In this document: positions 52,010-61,055 of the stretch, piece after piece
Position numbering within the stretch: position 1 is the first letter of the stretch
How the letters are laid out: every line of letters begins with the position of its first letter
Assembly: GCA_017464425.1 (NCBI GenBank)
Contig: JAFUDX010000028.1
Coordinates: forward strand, 62,001 to 126,000
Length of the DNA: 64,000 nt
Reading direction: 5' to 3'
Source: Treponema sp.
GTDB taxonomy: Bacteria > Spirochaetota > Spirochaetia > Treponematales > Treponemataceae
Program-made: the position numbers and the translations under genes
The notes under the pieces: model-generated
The model's database searches: none
Seen by the model: only the letters and a program-made list of their open reading frames with translations
What the model was told of the DNA's origin: nothing

Positions 52010-52792
52010 TTGGAAAATTTAGCAGAAATTTTGAAGCAAATTCGGCTAGATTCGGGAGAATCACAAGCAGAATTTGCTAAAAAAATCGGAGTTTCGCAAA
52101 GAACTTGGTCGGCTTACGAATCGGGAGAAACACGCCCGAAAATGGCGACCATGCTTGCTCTGTCAAGTATGGGATATAATATCCCCGATGCAACAACTGG
52201 AGCGTATCAAGGCACAGAATCAGCAGGGAGCGCGGGCGCGGCATTACGCCAACTTGAAAAGCAAAATGCCGACACACTAACGATTGCTCCCTCACAGTCT
52301 TTCGATGTGTTCAGATTAAAGCATGGAACGGCGGTCACGCTCGCAGCAGAAAAAACGGATTTTGACGCTTTGGTTCTGCTTCCTGTTTACACACAGACTG
52401 CGGCGGCAGGGCGCGGACAGCCCGAAACTCAATTACAGGAAATCGACAAATACATTCCAATCGTCTTGGAAATGCTCGGCGGCGCAAACCCGAAGAACTG
52501 CGGAATCGTGCGCGTGGTCGGCGACAGTATGACGGACATGAACTTGTTTAACGGCGACTTCGTGATTTTCGACCGAACGCAGATTGACGGTGACGGCGTA
52601 TATGTAATCAGTATTGGCGCAGATGTGCGCGTGAAACATCTTGAATACCGTCCGATTGAACGAAAAATCGTCATCAGCTCGGAGAACGCAAAACGCTACC
52701 CGAATCCCGAAGTAATCAGTTACGAACAGGCAGAAAATTTGTTGCGCATTCACGGCAAGGTTATTTCTTGGTTACATAGAAATCCGTATTAA
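52010..52792 (+). CDS. Lysogeny repressor, S24/LexA-type
   Basis: 260 residues. N-terminal XRE helix-turn-helix (ESQAEFAKKIGVSQRTWSAY), a linker with an Ala-Gly cleavage pair (TAAAGRGQ, near 141), then a peptidase S24 domain with catalytic Ser in GDSMTD and Lys in VRVKHLEY. Such repressors cut themselves with RecA, so induction by DNA damage is expected; Mu c repressor works differently. Start is TTG at 52010 with GAGG five bases upstream. Confidence 0.9.
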   Translation: MENLAEILKQIRLDSGESQAEFAKKIGVSQRTWSAYESGETRPKMATMLALSSMGYNIPDATTGAYQGTESAGSAGAALRQLEKQNADTLTIAPSQSFDVFRLKHGTAVTLAAEKTDFDALVLLPVYTQTAAAGRGQPETQLQEIDKYIPIVLEMLGGANPKNCGIVRVVGDSMTDMNLFNGDFVIFDRTQIDGDGVYVISIGADVRVKHLEYRPIERKIVISSENAKRYPNPEVISYEQAENLLRIHGKVISWLHRNPY

Positions 52793-52807
52793 AAGGGAGA
52801 TTGAAAA

Positions 52808-53425
52808 ATGTATTATATTTTAGGTTTCATAGCATTTTTACTTTTGGCACTCGGTATTTTTTTAATGGTGTCAAAAAATCGCAAGGTCACAATCGGGTTT
52901 ATTTGCGTTGCACTTGCGATTTGCACTTTTGTTGCCATTCCGATTATTGCTGTTCATTCGTTTTTGTTTTCTCCTGCAAAAACTGAATCCAAAAAAGAAA
53001 TTGTCAGATTAACGCTTCAAGATTTTTCGACAGCCTATGCGCAATCTGCTCCGCTGTTTGGTGCGCAATCGGGCTTTGTGTTGAACATTGAATCGGGCGA
53101 AAAGGCAGACATAGCAAAAGCAAAAATAAACGACATAAGCAGCATAAATATTTCCCTAGAAAAAACTTCAGAAAAAAAACTTCTTGGAGTAATGATTTTT
53201 GTCGGAAATAGCAATGATTCTGTCAAAATGTGGGAAGCACTGTCGGCAACATACGCCATTGTAAAAATATTTGAAACAGATCGCTCCGCAGAATCAATCC
53301 CCGAATTCGTCCAAAAACTTTTAAATATGGATTCGGGCGGTTCAACAAACGGTAGCAATGTAATCTATACGGTCAATCAAGCGTTGGGAAACACAATTTT
53401 AAGTATCCGTTATCCGACGGAGTAA
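52808..53425 (+). CDS. Membrane moron protein downstream of the repressor
   Basis: 205 residues. Two membrane helices at the N-terminus (3-20 and 27-48), then a soluble domain with no known family. AT-rich compared with the structural genes. It follows the repressor by 15 bp and ends at a terminator, so it is probably expressed in the lysogen. Superinfection exclusion or host fitness is a guess from position and topology. GGGAG precedes the ATG. Confidence 0.65.
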   Translation: MYYILGFIAFLLLALGIFLMVSKNRKVTIGFICVALAICTFVAIPIIAVHSFLFSPAKTESKKEIVRLTLQDFSTAYAQSAPLFGAQSGFVLNIESGEKADIAKAKINDISSINISLEKTSEKKLLGVMIFVGNSNDSVKMWEALSATYAIVKIFETDRSAESIPEFVQKLLNMDSGGSTNGSNVIYTVNQALGNTILSIRYPTE

Positions 53426-53432
53426 AAATGCG

Positions 53433-53452
53433 GGCGGCGATTTTAAGCCGCC
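53433..53452 (+). terminator. Terminator of the repressor-moron operon
   Basis: GGCGGC, 8-base loop, GCCGCC, then TTTTTCTTTT. The T-run runs directly into the TAAC-N4-GTTA dyad of the lysis promoter. Confidence 0.75.
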
Positions 53453-53461
53453 TTTTTCTTT

Positions 53462-53504
53462 TAACCCTCGTTACACCATCCCGCCCGCCGCCCTTTGCTA
53501 TCCT
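53462..53504 (+). promoter_or_regulatory. Late promoter of the lysis operon (P3)
   Basis: Dyad TAACCCTCGTTA (53462-53473), 23 bp, GCTATCCTT (53497-53505) with -10 TATCCT. No -35 match. TSS expected about 53511, 12 bases before the first ATG. Confidence 0.75.
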
Positions 53505-53522
53505 TTTCGGCAGAGGTGAAAA

Positions 53523-54083
53523 ATGCTCAAAATCGAAGTATGGCGAAACCGCCAGTCCTACAACTTCAAAGCCGACCCGCAAAAGCCCGACGGCTTCGAC
53601 AACAACTGGAAGAACAACAGCCTTGACCAACTGGTGCTTCTTGACGACAAGAAAGTCCTTTTCCTTGCGAATGCGCAGACAGTCGCAAACTACTGTTTCG
53701 GCGACCAAAGGCAGGGCGACAAACTGCCGCACGGCGACACGGTGGCGGAAGGGAAATTCACCGTCCGCTGTTTCGTAGAGCCGAGAAACTTCCACGGCGA
53801 AATCCACGCAATCACAAGCACGACCGACCTTGACGGTCAGCGAATCGACTGCAACGCGATGCAGCGCACGGACGACGGCTTCCAGAACGGGCGGTGGCTC
53901 ATCCACGACCGCTACTCAAAGAAACTCGGACACGACAGCAACTTTGCGTGGAGCGCGGGCTGCTTCATCCTGTCGTCGGCAGACCTCACCGCGTTTAACG
54001 CCGCGCTCAGAAAAGAGGGCGTTAAGGCGGGCGACGAAATACAAGGCGAAGTCGTCGAGGACTTCTACGGAGACGAAGTATGA
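53523..54083 (+). CDS. Probable endolysin, DUF5675/L,D-transpeptidase-like
   Basis: 186 residues. The segment LGHDSNFAWSAGCFILSSAD, with His and a catalytic-type Cys (SAGCFI), resembles DUF5675 and L,D-transpeptidase-like domains. First gene of the lysis operon, next to a holin-like gene, which supports a peptidoglycan-active role. GAGG before the ATG. No signal peptide, so it would need the holin. Confidence 0.6.
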   Translation: MLKIEVWRNRQSYNFKADPQKPDGFDNNWKNNSLDQLVLLDDKKVLFLANAQTVANYCFGDQRQGDKLPHGDTVAEGKFTVRCFVEPRNFHGEIHAITSTTDLDGQRIDCNAMQRTDDGFQNGRWLIHDRYSKKLGHDSNFAWSAGCFILSSADLTAFNAALRKEGVKAGDEIQGEVVEDFYGDEV

Positions 54084-54388
54084 GCGTAGATTTGTCACAG
54101 TTTCTCCCTGCGGCGGTCATCGTCGCAATCATCATCACGGTGCTTCTCACCGAAATCGTCAAGAAGGCTGATAAAAAGGACAAACTCAAAGGCTACAGGA
54201 TTTATGTCCCCGCGCTTTTGAGCGGGGCGGAATCGGCGGTGCTTGCGTTCGGCGAGTTCTTCACTTGGAAGCAGACACCGTTCTACTGGGCGGTGATTTT
54301 CGCGGTGAGCGTTTTCGGCTACGAGGCGATTTACCGCAAAATCAGAAAGTGGATAGGCATAGATGAAGAAGGCACTGCAAGCAGTTAA
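54080..54388 (+). CDS. Holin-like membrane protein
   Basis: 102 residues, three hydrophobic segments (10-27, 42-60, 66-84) and a charged C-terminus. ATGA overlap with the endolysin. Size, topology and place fit a holin. Confidence 0.65.
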   Translation: MSVDLSQFLPAAVIVAIIITVLLTEIVKKADKKDKLKGYRIYVPALLSGAESAVLAFGEFFTWKQTPFYWAVIFAVSVFGYEAIYRKIRKWIGIDEEGTASS

Positions 54389-54701
54389 ATCGGTGCTTGC
54401 CATCGTCGGCTTGGTCGCGCTCGGCGTTCTGACGGGCGCACTGCTTTTCAGAAAAACGGGAGCGCAAGAGACCGACGACGCGCAAAAGGCAAGAGAGGAC
54501 AAGAAGAATGAGATTGAAAACACTCCCGCTGATGTGCTTGTTTCTGCTTCTGACAACGCAGACGAACTTCGCTCAGTCAAGGACGGAATCAGAGCCGACT
54601 TCCGAAGCAGAATACGGCATAGACTTAGCGCGGAACTACAAAGGCTCGGAAGTGGCTCAGCTGATTCAGATAGTGGAACAGGAAGCGCAAGCGGAGATTG
54701 A
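54363..54701 (+). CDS. Inner-membrane spanin-like protein
   Basis: 112 residues: one N-terminal membrane helix (about 9-28) then a charged coiled region. Its 3' two thirds overlap the next gene in another frame for 194 bases. Nested or overlapping pairs right after holin and endolysin are typical of spanins (Rz/Rz1). Family not confirmed. Confidence 0.5.
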   Translation: MKKALQAVKSVLAIVGLVALGVLTGALLFRKTGAQETDDAQKAREDKKNEIENTPADVLVSASDNADELRSVKDGIRADFRSRIRHRLSAELQRLGSGSADSDSGTGSASGD

Positions 54702-54900
54702 CCGCGCGTTCGATGAGGGCTACAAGCAGGGCTTGCTCGCGTCCGCGCCCGATGCGGAATACTGGCGCGTCAAAGCAAAAGGGTACGAAACGGAAATCAC
54801 GCGGCTCAAGCGCGACAAGTGGCTTCTTGCGCTCGGCGGTTTCGGAGCGGGCTTCCTTTTCGGCGGTGGCTTCGGCTTTTCGATACGGCTTGGAAACTGA
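54508..54900 (+). CDS. Overlapping spanin-like secreted/membrane protein
   Basis: 130 residues. N-terminal signal-like segment (MRLKTLPLMCLFLLLTTQTN), a helical middle (QLIQIVEQEAQAEIDRAFDE) and a C-terminal hydrophobic Gly/Phe segment (about 107-126). It starts inside the previous gene in a different frame. No lipobox is clear, so it is not a standard Rz1 lipoprotein. Lysis role inferred. Confidence 0.5.
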   Translation: MRLKTLPLMCLFLLLTTQTNFAQSRTESEPTSEAEYGIDLARNYKGSEVAQLIQIVEQEAQAEIDRAFDEGYKQGLLASAPDAEYWRVKAKGYETEITRLKRDKWLLALGGFGAGFLFGGGFGFSIRLGN

Positions 54901-54915
54901 CTTCGCGGATTTTAT

Positions 54916-54958
54916 TAACGCCTGTTAAAGCACGGGCGTTATTTCGGTTTGGTAACAT
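54916..54958 (+). promoter_or_regulatory. Late promoter of the packaging operon (P4)
   Basis: Dyad TAACGCCTGTTA (54916-54927), 23 bp, GGTAACATT with -10 TAACAT. A hairpin TAACGCC (54916-54922)/GGCGTTA (54935-54941) overlaps the dyad and is followed by a short T-rich run. TSS near 54965, 12 bases before the ATG. Confidence 0.68.
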
Positions 54959-54976
54959 TCATTCAACGGGGTAACT

Positions 54977-55363
54977 ATGGAAATTGCAAAATTCGTCTTG
55001 TCCTGTGTCGGAAGTTTTATCGCGGTGAGCGGCTTTTTTATGGGAATATGGAAAGCCTACACAAAAAAAACCGATGAAAAAATAAAGTCGGTGAAGGATG
55101 CATCAGCCGCGCAGATTCAGAAAGTCAAGGACGAAGCCGCCACGGAAATAAAGGATGTCCGAAACGGCTCAATCGCAAAGACGGAAAAACTGGAGAAGCG
55201 GATTGAGACTTTGGAAAAATCCGTGTCCGACTTGCAGAAAGACTTAAACGCGAATGTCGGTCAACGGCTCTCAAACATCGAGGGCGAAATGAAAGGAATG
55301 ACAAATATCCTAAAGCAGATACAAGGGTGGTTCATCAACAACACGCCAAGAGGTGAAAAATGA
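54977..55363 (+). CDS. gp25-like membrane coiled-coil protein (DUF2730)
   Basis: 128 residues: membrane helix 5-27, then a long coiled coil (KVKDEAATEIKDVRNGSIAK, ETLEKSVSDLQKDLNANVGQ). Matches the layout of Mu gp25/DUF2730. First gene of the packaging operon. Confidence 0.75.
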   Translation: MEIAKFVLSCVGSFIAVSGFFMGIWKAYTKKTDEKIKSVKDASAAQIQKVKDEAATEIKDVRNGSIAKTEKLEKRIETLEKSVSDLQKDLNANVGQRLSNIEGEMKGMTNILKQIQGWFINNTPRGEK

Positions 55364-55644
55364 AAGACATATTCATCGGAAATCAGCGCATCATAATCTT
55401 GCAGGGGATTGAGAAAAGCATAACGCTCTCAAACGAAATGGCACAGCGGCTCTTGCGCGTGTACGGTCACACCCTGCCGCTTGAAAAGGTGAACGCAATC
55501 TGCATTTGGCTTGAACAGCGCGGGCTTGTGAAAACCGAGCGGCTTGACGACAGCCTTTTCTCAATGAAACTCACCAAGCACGGACAGGAAGTCGCGCTCG
55601 GCTATGCCCGCGAGGACGGCGTGGACTTGCCGATTGAGGACTAG
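55360..55644 (+). CDS. gp26-like winged-helix protein
   Basis: 94 residues with a small winged helix (EMAQRLLRVYGHTLPLEKVN, then AICIWLEQRGLVKTERLDDS). Corresponds in place to Mu gp26. ATGA overlap with the previous gene. Confidence 0.72.
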   Translation: MKDIFIGNQRIIILQGIEKSITLSNEMAQRLLRVYGHTLPLEKVNAICIWLEQRGLVKTERLDDSLFSMKLTKHGQEVALGYAREDGVDLPIED

Positions 55645-55647
55645 CGT

Positions 55648-56211
55648 ATGGGACAGAAATCAAGTATCGACAGGCTTCCCGAAAATCTCCGCTCAAAACT
55701 GATTGAACTCTTGCAGAACCCCGCCGTCACGCAGAAAGAAGTCGTGGAGATGATAAACGGCGAGGCTGGCGAGAATGTCGTGAGCAAATCGAGCGTGAAC
55801 CGCTACAAACTCCGCATGGACAGGTTCGCCGCCAAGAACCGACAGGCACGGGAAGTGGCGGACGCTTATCTTGAAAAATACGGCGCGGACAACCGAAACA
55901 AACTCGGCAAGGTGACGAACGAGTACATCCGCCTCATGGCGTTCGACCTCATCACCGACATCGAGGACTTGCGCGACACGGAAGGCGAGATAAAGCCCGA
56001 AGATTTGTCCGACATCATCTACAAAGTGTCACGGGCAATAAAGGAACTGGAACAGGCGGAAAAACTGAACGCACAGCGCGAGGCGGAAATCAAGGCGCAA
56101 GTGCAGAAAGAGACCGCCGAAAAGGTCGAGACCTTCTGCAAGGAAAAGGGAGTGTCGCTTGATGTGAAAAAAGCCCTTTTCAGAGATGTTTTCAATATCA
56201 CAGAGAAATAA
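55648..56211 (+). CDS. gp27-like small terminase-associated protein (DUF3486)
   Basis: 187 residues. QKSSIDRLPENLRSKLIELL and AVTQKEVVEMINGEAGENVV form an HTH-like start typical of DUF3486 proteins, which precede the large terminase in Mu-like phages and probably act as the small terminase. Confidence 0.88.
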   Translation: MGQKSSIDRLPENLRSKLIELLQNPAVTQKEVVEMINGEAGENVVSKSSVNRYKLRMDRFAAKNRQAREVADAYLEKYGADNRNKLGKVTNEYIRLMAFDLITDIEDLRDTEGEIKPEDLSDIIYKVSRAIKELEQAEKLNAQREAEIKAQVQKETAEKVETFCKEKGVSLDVKKALFRDVFNITEK

Positions 56212-56213
56212 AA

Positions 56214-57698
56214 ATGACGATAGAAGAAGCGTTAGGCAAGGTTATTTTACTGCCATATCAAAATAAGTGGCTGCTTGACAATGCGCCCGTGAAAGTATGG
56301 GAAAAATCACGGCGCATCGGCGCGTCCTATGTGGAAGCGTTGTATTGTGTCGTCGTTGCGATGCTGACAAAAGCGGCGGGTGGAATGAACTGCTACTATC
56401 TCTCGTACTCAAAAGAAATGACACAGCAGTTCATAAACGACTGCGCGTTTTGGGCGCGTGTGCTTGGCATCGCCATCACCGCTATGGGCGAAGTTGCCGT
56501 CAAAGACGAGGACAAGGACATCATGGTCTACCGAATCCGCTTTGATTCGGGCTTTGAGATTTGGGGCTTGCCGTCTGTACCGCGCTCTCTCCGCTCAAAG
56601 CAAGGTCATGTGGTCATTGACGAGGCGGCATTCGTGGACGACTTGGGGGAACTGCTCAAAGCGGCTATGGCTCTCTTGATGTGGGGCGGCTCGGTGTCAA
56701 TTCTCTCAACCCACAACGGCGACGACAATCCGTTCAATGTTCTCATTCAGCAGATTCATTCGGGCGACAAGGATTATTCGCTCCACCATACCACCATCAC
56801 GGATGCGCTCGCCGACGGATTGTACAGGCGAATCTGCGATGTGAGAAACAGGGACTGGACGGAAGAAGGCGAAAAACAGTGGCTTGCGCAACTTGAAAAA
56901 GACTACGGCGACGCGGCGGACGAGGAATTGTATTGCGTACCGACAAGGAGCGGGGAGCGGTATTTTCCCGCCGCGCTTGTCGCTTCCTGTGCCGTCAAGG
57001 ACAAGCCCGTGTTCCGCTTTGCCGCCGACGATTCTTTTACTTTTGAAAAGGCGGAACGCCGCGAGAAACAATGCCGCAAGTGGTTCAAGGAAGTCAAGCC
57101 GATTCTGCTTTCAACGGATTTTTCCGTCTGTCTCGGCGAGGACTTCGCGCGGTCGGGCGACCTTACCGTCCTTCACTTCGACAATGAACTTTCAGACGGA
57201 AGCACGGACACGCTCTGTGTCGTGGAGCTTCGGAACATTCCGTTCGCGCAGCAATGGCAGTTCATCAAATTGTGCTGCGACACGCTCAAAGACTTCAACG
57301 GCGCGGCATTCGACAGCAGGGGAAACGGTCAGATGATTGCGGAACTTGCCGCACAGGAATACGCTGGCTCTATTTTTCAAGTCATGCTAACACGGCAATG
57401 GTACGCGGAGAATATGCCGCGCCTCAAAACCGCCTTTGAGGACAATACGACGAACATTCCCGACGACATCTTCATAAAAGACGATTACAAGGTGGTGAGC
57501 CTTGTGCAGGGCGTTCCGCTCATAACCGACCGCACAGGCAACAGGCGGGCAAAACGGCACGGCGACCACTGCATCGCAAAGGCGATGGCTCTGTTCGCGC
57601 ACAATGAGCTTGAGGACGAGGGCTATCAAGAGATGACTTATGAGGCGGTCGAAACGCCCAACAGATTCAGATTTTCAAAAGAGGACGACGAATGGTAG
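56214..57698 (+). CDS. Large terminase gp28
   Basis: 494 residues. ATPase with an adenine/Walker A region WEKSRRIGASYVEALYC and Walker B QGHVVIDEAAFVDDL; motif III SILSTHNGDD. Nuclease domain begins ILLSTDFSVCLGEDFARSGD with an acidic cluster. Packages DNA by headful. Starts 2 bp after gp27. Confidence 0.93.
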   Translation: MTIEEALGKVILLPYQNKWLLDNAPVKVWEKSRRIGASYVEALYCVVVAMLTKAAGGMNCYYLSYSKEMTQQFINDCAFWARVLGIAITAMGEVAVKDEDKDIMVYRIRFDSGFEIWGLPSVPRSLRSKQGHVVIDEAAFVDDLGELLKAAMALLMWGGSVSILSTHNGDDNPFNVLIQQIHSGDKDYSLHHTTITDALADGLYRRICDVRNRDWTEEGEKQWLAQLEKDYGDAADEELYCVPTRSGERYFPAALVASCAVKDKPVFRFAADDSFTFEKAERREKQCRKWFKEVKPILLSTDFSVCLGEDFARSGDLTVLHFDNELSDGSTDTLCVVELRNIPFAQQWQFIKLCCDTLKDFNGAAFDSRGNGQMIAELAAQEYAGSIFQVMLTRQWYAENMPRLKTAFEDNTTNIPDDIFIKDDYKVVSLVQGVPLITDRTGNRRAKRHGDHCIAKAMALFAHNELEDEGYQEMTYEAVETPNRFRFSKEDDEW

Positions 57699-59269
57699 AC
57701 GAAAAAGAGACCAAAGAAGAAAAGAAGCAGGGCAAGAAAAATCTCGGCAGTGAACAGGCATTCGCCGTCACCTACACGAACAGAACTCCGTGGGCGGACT
57801 TCTCTATTCTCAACCGACTGTCGCCCGAAAAACTGGCTTCAATTCTGCGCGATGTGCGTTCGGGCGAATGCCCCGCAGAATACTTGGAACTCGCACAGGA
57901 CATGGAGATGCGCGACCTTCACTACCGCTCCGTGCTTTCCACGAGGAAAGACGCGGTCTGCGGGCTTGAAATCAAGGTCGAGCCAGCAAGCGAGGACAAG
58001 CGTGATATTGAGCTCGCGAAGGCGGTCGAGAGCGACATCATTCAGAACCGCTCCGCGCGTTTCGTTCCGCTCGTTCGCGACATGCTTGACGCGCTCGCAA
58101 AGGGCTTCTCCGCGATTGAAATCTTGTGGAACACAGGCGGGAAGACTTGGAAGCCGCAGGAATACCGATGGCGCGACCCGCGTTGGTTTCAGTACGACAA
58201 GGAAACGGGGCGGACGCTCATGCTCCGTGACGAGCTGACGAGCGAGCTTCACCCGCTCATGTCGAACAAGTTCATTATCCACGAGCCGCATTTGATAAGC
58301 GGAACGCAGATTGCGGGCGGGCTTGCGCTCCCCGCGCTGTTTTATTTCATGCTCAAAAGCTACGATGTCACGAGCTGGGCGGCGTTCATCGACCGCTACG
58401 GCTTCCCCATCCGCTTGGGAAAATACAGCCGAAAGGCTACGAAGGACGACATCAGCACGCTCCGCCGCGCTGTCGCCTCTATCGGAGCGGACTTCGGAGC
58501 GGTCATTCCCGAAGGAGCGACAATCGAGATAATCGAGTCCAAGACTTCAAGCGAGAACAGCGAAGCCTATCAGAAAATGGCGACTTGGATTGACAAGCAG
58601 ATTTCAAAGCTCGTACTCGGTCAGACGATGACGACTGACGACGGCTCTAGCCGTGCGCAGGGCGAAGTCCACGAGGAAGTGCGGCAAGACATAGCGAACG
58701 CGGACTCAATCGCGGTCGCCGACACGCTCAACTCTTGCCTTGTCGTTCCGTACATCAACCTCAATTTCGGCGAACAGGAACGCTACCCCGAAATCGTGCT
58801 GTACAAGCCCGACGAGCAGAACATTGAGCAAGTCGTCAGCGCGATTGAGAAACTCGCGCCGCACGGTCTGACCGTCAAGGCGGACGAAATCCGCTCAATG
58901 CTCGGACTCTCAAAGCCAGAGGACGGCGACGAGACCATAGGCGGAAGACTGCCGACCGCCGACTTTGGTGATGACGGCGGAACGGAGCAAAACGCGACGG
59001 AACTCAACGCCGCATCAGCGCGGGCAAAATCAGAGGGCGGCGGAATCGTCGCCGACATCGAAGCCGACTATTCGGGCGACCTCGTGCCGATAAGCGACGA
59101 GATTGCGGAAGTCTTGGAAAAGGCGGCGGACAAGGCGACCGACTTCAATTCGTTCAAGGCGGAACTGGAGCGGCTTTCCGCCGAATGGTCGCCCGACAAA
59201 ATCGCGGAACTTATGGCGGTCGCGTTCTTCTCCGCAAGATCCAAAGGCGACAGCAAGTTTGAGGGGTAA
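57692..59269 (+). CDS. Portal protein gp29 (DUF935)
   Basis: 525 residues, Mu portal family: RDPRWFQYDKETGRTLMLRD, FIDRYGFPIRLGKYSRKATK, MTTDDGSSRAQGEVHEEVRQ. Ring at the head vertex through which DNA passes. Overlaps the terminase by seven bases. Confidence 0.94.
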   Translation: MVDEKETKEEKKQGKKNLGSEQAFAVTYTNRTPWADFSILNRLSPEKLASILRDVRSGECPAEYLELAQDMEMRDLHYRSVLSTRKDAVCGLEIKVEPASEDKRDIELAKAVESDIIQNRSARFVPLVRDMLDALAKGFSAIEILWNTGGKTWKPQEYRWRDPRWFQYDKETGRTLMLRDELTSELHPLMSNKFIIHEPHLISGTQIAGGLALPALFYFMLKSYDVTSWAAFIDRYGFPIRLGKYSRKATKDDISTLRRAVASIGADFGAVIPEGATIEIIESKTSSENSEAYQKMATWIDKQISKLVLGQTMTTDDGSSRAQGEVHEEVRQDIANADSIAVADTLNSCLVVPYINLNFGEQERYPEIVLYKPDEQNIEQVVSAIEKLAPHGLTVKADEIRSMLGLSKPEDGDETIGGRLPTADFGDDGGTEQNATELNAASARAKSEGGGIVADIEADYSGDLVPISDEIAEVLEKAADKATDFNSFKAELERLSAEWSPDKIAELMAVAFFSARSKGDSKFEG

Positions 59270-59272
59270 AGT

Positions 59273-59455
59273 ATGAAATCAAAATTCAATGAAAAATGCG
59301 ATACGAATTGTGCAGTCCATAAACTAGTAACGCACAATGCCTGTCTGTTTTGCAAGGCTCTTCGCAATTCACCATATCATGCGGAAGCCGTGAAAGATAT
59401 GTCCGACGATGACATTTTGACTATGCAAAAGGAAATTGAAAAAGAAAAGGTGTAG
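59273..59455 (+). CDS. Small Cys-rich late protein (60 aa)
   Basis: 60 residues with CDTNC and CLFC pairs, plus two His, in MKSKFNEKCDTNCAVHKLVT; may bind zinc. Lies between portal and F genes. AT-richer than neighbours. Function unknown. Confidence 0.55.
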   Translation: MKSKFNEKCDTNCAVHKLVTHNACLFCKALRNSPYHAEAVKDMSDDDILTMQKEIEKEKV

Positions 59456-59458
59456 AAA

Positions 59459-59644
59459 ATGACAGAAAAAGAAAAGGGAATCATCGAAAAACTCACACAC
59501 CCGCTCTACACGGTCGAATTTCTTGAAGAATGGATAAACAGGAACGACAGCGTTTTTGTAAACGCGCCCGCCGCCCTGCAAGCATGTGAGGCAAAAGGTT
59601 TTTATGCGGCGGTCAAACTGATGGCTAAAACGGAGAGCAAATAG
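59459..59644 (+). CDS. Small helical late protein (61 aa)
   Basis: 61 residues, MTEKEKGIIEKLTHPLYTVE then FLEEWINRNDSVFVNAPAAL. Three bases after the previous gene; stop TAG shares its last base with the GTG of the next gene. Function unknown. Confidence 0.55.
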   Translation: MTEKEKGIIEKLTHPLYTVEFLEEWINRNDSVFVNAPAALQACEAKGFYAAVKLMAKTESK

Positions 59645-60945
59645 TGGCAGACAAACTCATTCCGAAACAGGCTCTCGATTACATCAAAAACAAAAAGCTG
59701 CACCCTGCTTTCTCATACAAAGATGTGTGGAACGAGGAACACGCGACCGCGTTCACGGTGGCAAAGGCAATGCAGCTCGATGTGCTTTCTGACATAAAAA
59801 CAGCCGTTGAAAAAGCGATAGAGAACGGCACGACTTTCGAGCAGTTCAAGAAGGACTTAAAGCCCACGCTCATTCAGAAAGGATGGTGGGGAAAACGCGA
59901 GATGACAGACCCGCTCACGGGTGAGACCGTAAACGCGCAGCTCGGAAGCGACCGCCGACTTCGCACGATTTACAGCACGAACCTTCGGAGCGCATACCAA
60001 AAAGGGCAGTACGACCGCACGATGGCAAGCGAGGCTCACCCCTATCTGATGTACAGAATCGGAGCGAGCGTCCACCACCGCGAGCAGCACTTGAAGTGGA
60101 ACAATCTCATTTTGCCCAAAGATGACCCACTGTGGAACTCAATCTTTCCGCCGAACGGCTACGGATGCAAGTGCTACACGGTCGCCGTCACGGAAGCGAG
60201 AAAACAGAAATACGAGCAGAGCGGAGTGCCGTACTATGACAATTGGGAACACAAAACCGTGCGACAACCCGCGCAAACCACCGCCCCGCGTATGACATAC
60301 GATGTATATGAGAATGTCCGCAAGGGAATCGTCGAGCGCATACCAAAGGGAATAACGCCTGGCTTCAACTGGAATCAAGGAAAAGCCGACCGCGTGTTCT
60401 CTTCCGCACAGGCTCTCGCCAAAAAGTTCACCGTCAGTATGAACGACAGCAATTCTGAATTCTTGAAATCCATTGCGGGAGACAGGATTTTTAGGGCGAA
60501 CTTTCAAGGCTTCGTCGATAAGAGTTTCAACGGAACGCACAAAGGTCACGAAATCACGGCGGCGGGATTCTTGGATAACGCGGTGGTTCAGTGGCTTAGG
60601 AAAAATGTCGGGATTGATGTCGGAACAAACACCGTCATCGGCTTGGAATCACGGCTCATAAAAGGGATAAAGGCGACAAGACACGGCATTCAGAAAACCG
60701 ATGCGGAAATCCTGCTTGATACCATGCTGAATGGTAAGGTCTACTGGCTCAACGATGGCAACGGAAACAGAATAAAGGACGGGCTTCTGTACCTGTTCCC
60801 CGTAAACGAAAACGAGTGGTTCAGAATAGCCGTGCGCCCGCAGACCATTGTAAGTGGCATAGCCGCACCGTTCATCCGCTCGGTCGGCTATCTGCCGAAC
60901 GCCACTGTGGAAGATATGATGAAGTGGCTAATAGAAATAAAATAA
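59644..60945 (+). CDS. Head morphogenesis protein gp30 (F-like)
   Basis: 433 residues, Phage_Mu_F/SPP1 gp7 family: YSTNLRSAYQKGQYDRTMAS, GASVHHREQHLKWNNLILPK, and SIFPPNGYGCKCYTVAVTEA, the family signature with its CxC. C-terminal part contains a further domain (DKSFNGTHKGHEITAAGFLD). Start GTG at 59644. Confidence 0.92.
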   Translation: MADKLIPKQALDYIKNKKLHPAFSYKDVWNEEHATAFTVAKAMQLDVLSDIKTAVEKAIENGTTFEQFKKDLKPTLIQKGWWGKREMTDPLTGETVNAQLGSDRRLRTIYSTNLRSAYQKGQYDRTMASEAHPYLMYRIGASVHHREQHLKWNNLILPKDDPLWNSIFPPNGYGCKCYTVAVTEARKQKYEQSGVPYYDNWEHKTVRQPAQTTAPRMTYDVYENVRKGIVERIPKGITPGFNWNQGKADRVFSSAQALAKKFTVSMNDSNSEFLKSIAGDRIFRANFQGFVDKSFNGTHKGHEITAAGFLDNAVVQWLRKNVGIDVGTNTVIGLESRLIKGIKATRHGIQKTDAEILLDTMLNGKVYWLNDGNGNRIKDGLLYLFPVNENEWFRIAVRPQTIVSGIAAPFIRSVGYLPNATVEDMMKWLIEIK

Positions 60946-61055
60946 GGCTCGCACAGGGACACGACCGCGATGGCTGACAGCCCGCTGACACCGCAATATG
61001 AACAAGCCTTATGATTCGATAATAACTCGCTCCGCACTGGAAGTCAAGCCGAGTT

